The notes below the pieces were generated by a model that ran no database searches, was not told where the DNA came from, and saw only the letters and a list, made by a program, of their open reading frames with translations. Positions 59,975 to 64,000 of a DNA stretch of 64,000 bases are shown piece after piece. The first letter of the stretch is position 1. The number at the start of each line of letters is the position of its first letter. This DNA is from Sesamum alatum (taxonomy: Eukaryota > Streptophyta > Magnoliopsida > Lamiales > Pedaliaceae), in NCBI GenBank assembly GCA_034509735.1, contig JACGWO010000001.1:9006854-9070853 (forward strand), given 5' to 3'. The translations under genes were made by a program, and so were the position numbers.

Positions 59975-62900
59975 ATGAGTGAAAGAATTATGAGGAGCGA
60001 TATGTCTGAGCTCGACGAGATTGAGCTCGAACCCGACGACTTCCACTCTTCACTCCCACTCAAGAAGGTCCCTTACGGAGATGTCTTCGAGGCCGCCCGC
60101 GCCGGCGACGTCGACCGTCTTCGCTATTTATTGGACTCTGGCGTCAACGTTAACGCTCGTGACCAATGGGACTCCGTCGCTCTCTACTACGCCTGCCTCG
60201 CTGGACATCTCGACGCCGCTCGAATGCTGCTCGAGACAGGCGCCATTTGCTCCGAGCATACCTTCGACGGTGACCGATGTCATTACGCCGCCCTCAATCT
60301 CAAGGTGCGCAAATTGCTCAAGGCCTTCGAGGCCCGACCACCGCCGCTCCAACCTTTGCAGGCTGCCCTCAGAGACACTTTCTTGGCCTGCAAAGCCAAC
60401 CAGGCCTACCTACAAGACCAATTCAACACCGACAATCATATTATTCCTCTTTTGCCAGGTCGGTCCCCCTCCTCCTCCCTCCCTCTCTGTCTCGAATGAA
60501 TTTTAATTTGTCTCAGTTTTCCGTTTTTAGGGTAATTTATTTTGGGTACTATTGAACATTCTTGTCTCCAGCTTTATGTCCAGCATTTCTAGTTGTATTT
60601 GAAAGGTGTTTTCTTTAGAGTGATGATGCTCTTATCTGATTCATCTATAGTTGGGGTCTCTGTTTCGCTAGAGGTGCATCCTCGTATATGTGCGCCAGAC
60701 GACAGTGAAATTGGGACATCAATTTTTAATTTATACTATAAAAGCCGGTCCCAGTCCACAAACTTATGAGTATTACTCCTCTCATAATTAAGAAAAGCTT
60801 TAGTATTTACTGAGATTGCTTACATGGTGATTCAACATGGAATAGTAGGTAATTCATCACATGGAGAATCCAGTTCCAGCTACTGTCCCCCTGATATTGT
60901 ATTTTATGTGCAAGGAAGACCCCTTGAAGCTCACAGAGTCATCTTGAGTGCACGATCACCATTCTTCAAGAAAAAATTTGAGACTGATTGGAAAGAAAGA
61001 AAGGAAGTACGATTCTCGCGGGAAAAGCTTACTTATTCATCTCTTTTTAGCCTTGTTCACTTCTTTTATTATGATAGGCTAGAGGTTGCCGTCGATGACA
61101 TGGAAGATCTTGTTAGAATTTGCCGAGTTTGCAAGTGCCACTCTCTACAAAGTCTTCTTGAGAAAGAACTATTTCATCAAAGGCATGCAGAATACAAAGC
61201 CCTTAGAGATATAGACAACTCCCAGAAAAGGTTTATTTTGCAGGGCCTTTCCCTTCCAGAAGAAGATCGTCTCCCAGCTGCTTTAAGTCGAGTTCTGCAA
61301 GTCTCTGTTGCCAATTCCTCCAGAGGACAGAACCTAGAGAATAGTATTGATGATGTCATATCTCTTGTTGGTGCAATGCAGATGAGTGATTCAGAAGATG
61401 ATCTTGCAGATGTTTGTGTGAGGGTTGAGAAGAAGATACTTAGATGCCATCAAGTTGTCTTAGCATCAAGATCTGAATACTTCAAGGCAAGATTATCCCG
61501 AATGAATGATTTTCTTGAGGAAAGGGATTCTTTACCTGACTATACTCTTCCATGTCTAGAAGAACATGACCTGAGTGCAGAGGCTTTTCGAAAAATGATA
61601 GAATATATGTAAGCATTCCTTCTTTACTTTCTTTCTGTGCCTTTCTCTAACAACCTCTGTCACAAGCACACACATGCTATGAGTCTGAGCTGTCAGATAA
61701 ACTAGCTCCTAACATGTTTGCAACATGGTTTCTTGACCTTTTCGTGAAGGATCAGTGAAATCAAATGTTAAAAGTGTCTGTTCTCTTACACATGCAAAAA
61801 GAATGCGAAGTGTGATGAACTAGCTCCAAGCATGTGGTCATGCCTTACGTATATATCAACTAGATGGCCATGAAACCTGAAAGGTTCTAAATGTTGCACT
61901 TGCCTTGCTTATCAAAATTGTTGCTAACTTATGATCTTTACCTCCCATTTCCAATACTTCTTTTATTTTGGTTAAGAAAATGCACATATTTGCAATATAG
62001 TTTCATAAAAAGAGAGTAATACCAGATAGTATTTGATGGTAGTGATGGTTTAAATATGCAAATCCATCATGTGACCGTGTGAAAAATGATTGGCACCCAG
62101 TGCAAATCCTCTTCTCTTTCTGTTGCTGTTCTTTATGTGGAAGCAAATATGTTGAAAAGTTTATTTCTTTACATTTCATGATTTAGGAGATGACTCTGAT
62201 ATTTGGATGTTGAGAATAAGGTTGTATTTCTGGTCTATTGGGTCATCTGAAGTCCTATAGATACATTCTGAATAGGCCCTAAACATATATGCGTAAGCAT
62301 TGGCAACAAAAGTGCATCTCCAAGCATTAGGTATGTGGCCCAGGCATGAAAAAATCAATGAATCTGCAAGGCTTAATCATTCACTTGAAGCAATTATGCA
62401 ATGTTCGGCCTTGGTAATGCCCAAACTGTACATGATAAGGCCTATATAAATGCCGCTATAACGGCATCACTTGTTAGTATCTCAACTTTCATAGCCTGAG
62501 GCTTGAATCCACTTGTGGCTTTCCTTAGCATTTCCTTGAGAACAGTTCCCAGCAATACTACCCTCCCATTCCCACCACAAGCACATCTCTGTAATCACAC
62601 GCTTAAAAAATTGATCTCCACTTTCTTTGTCCTCTTTGTTATCTGATTGAAACAAAGGTCCAAGTTAACTGGTCGGAATACATTTAGGTTCAGATATTAT
62701 TAGATGAAGGATGATAATAGGGTTTGATAGCTGTAGAGAGAAAGAAGTTTTGTTGCATATGAGGTTTCTTTTTCCTCGTTCATACTTCTTATTAGAACCT
62801 TCCGCCGAAAGTGGAACACTCTTACAAACTAATCAGCCCCTTCACTCAAGCATTTTCCTTTTGTTTATTTTTTCTTTTTTTGCTTTCCACATCATCTCTC

Positions 62901-64000
62901 ATATGCATTTTTGTGGGCCCTTTGTTGGTAACCACCTTTATAATGTGTTCCTCAATAATAAATAATTATGTCCTGGAAGATACATTTCGAGTGAATTCCA
63001 TGGTTTCCCTCGTTAATCTTTATCGATTCTCTAGTTTCTTTCTAATATGATACAATATTTTGTTGATTCAGGTACACTGATAGTCTGACGGATATAGATC
63101 CTGATCAGGTGTGCTTCACCTACAACCCTTGCAGTGCATGTTATATTTTTCGTTTTATTGAATCTTTAATTATGCAGGCTGAAGAAATGTTTGATGCTGC
63201 TTCAAGATATCTATTATTTCCTCTTAAACGTGCAGTAGCTGATGCTCTACTACCCCAACTAGAAACCGCTTCTCCTGCAGAATTATGTCATTGGTTGCTA
63301 TTATCTGACATGTATGCTTCATCGATGCCCTCTCTTTTTCACCCTTCCTCACAGTCTTTTGATATATATATATGTATATTTATTGTATGGGTTTGTCTAA
63401 TCTGTTTCCCCGTGTGGTATTCATCGAGATATGCTGAAATTTCTCCATTTTGCAACTCAGCTCATAACATAATGGGATGCCCTATGTTGGCCTATCTTGT
63501 TTGACATCAATTTTATGTCTTTTAATTTTGTTTGCCATCATAACATTGAAGCATAAGAATCTCACATCATTTTGTCTTTTCTCCCATTCTGTTGTGATAT
63601 ATGTTGTGAATTTTTAATCTAGTCCCACGTATCAACTTCGTTGAAATCCCCATTGAGAAATAATGACTTGTACTTATGGCATTCGGACAGAGAATGCTTC
63701 TAAACTTGGAACGCATCCTTGATATGATGATTGCTCAAATTTAGATATCCCATTTTGACACCAGAATACAGATGTCCAAAAGTAAAGTGAAGTAGAGCAT
63801 CTTTCTAGTTTGGTAATTGCAACTGGATTTCAAGGTCTTCTATGCCTCTGGTCAAGTTTGGCCCTCAGGGTAATATCTGGTTCACGTTTATTACTCCTGC
63901 CACTACCGTTGTACCTTTCAACCCCTTTTCTGCCTTTTTAATGTATAGTTTGTACCACCAATCTAGCGTAGGCAAGATGTACCTGAACCTATGCTTTCCT
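59975..64000 (+). CDS. Ankyrin repeat plus double BTB/POZ protein (ABTB1-like, At2g04740 type), partial
   Basis: Exons seen: 59975-60458, 60849-61608 (or from 60846), 63072-63108 and 63178-63311. The gene then continues past the window. The N-terminus has two ankyrin repeats ([19 protein letters not shown] and [20 protein letters not shown]). The first BTB domain begins [20 protein letters not shown] and the second [20 protein letters not shown], followed by [20 protein letters not shown] and a BACK-like helix region ([15 protein letters not shown]). BTB proteins of this kind are candidate substrate adaptors for Cullin-3 ubiquitin ligases; the target is unknown. Several in-frame ATGs exist (59975, 59990, 60002); the first is taken. 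Intron 1 may have a TAGTAG tandem acceptor. 63312-64000 looks intronic; I see no further exon. Confidence 0.88.

Noticed and set aside
60021..60555. Alternative-frame ORFs of 161 and 92 codons over the ankyrin exon
   Set aside because: GC-rich coding DNA opens other frames; only the annotated frame gives ankyrin repeats and splices into the BTB exon.

Overview
This window is nuclear DNA from a flowering plant, most likely a dicot. The evidence is spliced genes with GT-AG introns, plant-specific gene families (an EDM2-like PHD/methyltransferase-like regulator, a secreted SBT5-type subtilase, a RBL14-type rhomboid, an ankyrin-BTB protein), an AT-rich intergenic background and nested plant LTR retrotransposons and MITEs. 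An asterid such as a Lamiales species is a guess from the general look of the proteins and repeats. I could not test it.

Layout. Positions 1-10 kb are transposon debris: an inverted pair of about 1-kb LTRs with an antisense accessory ORF, a Mutator-like MITE, a dead MULE transposase, and a 218-bp tandem array split by a solo LTR that itself carries a CACTA-type MITE. A ten-exon subtilase gene lies on the minus strand at 10.8-14.6 kb. Upstream of it is a very long (TTA)n microsatellite of about 1.8 kb. 16.9-20.8 kb holds a decayed Ty3/gypsy gag-protease region with a solo LTR inserted in it. A small conserved-looking protein is at 21.6 kb. A wrecked second subtilase copy, itself hit by a SINE-like element and a hAT-like MITE, is at 22.3-23.1 kb.

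From 23.4 kb on, the window is richer in genes. An unrecognised four-exon gene (minus, 27.95 to 23.36 kb) has a 3.8-kb intron filled with a truncated gypsy element and a GC-cored Mutator-like element. A rhomboid-like gene of RBL14 type (plus, 31.1-33.1 kb) and a TBC-domain RabGAP (plus, 34.9-38.2 kb) follow. The TBC gene converges tail to tail with an 18-exon EDM2-like gene (minus, 52.7 to 38.3 kb); the two stop codons are only 165 bp apart. 53.6-59.5 kb is again mobile-element territory: a large foldback element, LTR fragments and two interleaved gypsy remnants. An ankyrin plus double-BTB gene (plus) starts at 59.98 kb and runs off the right edge.

Functionally the genes are unrelated housekeeping or regulatory genes, not an operon or cluster. 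The most thought-provoking link is that the EDM2-like gene belongs to a family known in Arabidopsis for controlling transcript processing through silenced intronic transposons. Both this gene and its neighbours carry intronic transposons. Several well-preserved genes are each broken by small indels, often at short base runs. This could be real decay but equally could be residual assembly error, and it should be settled before calling any of them pseudogenes. I found no convincing new biological system. The notable items are structural: antisense retrotransposon ORF, GC-cored MULE family, giant trinucleotide tract and datable nested insertions.
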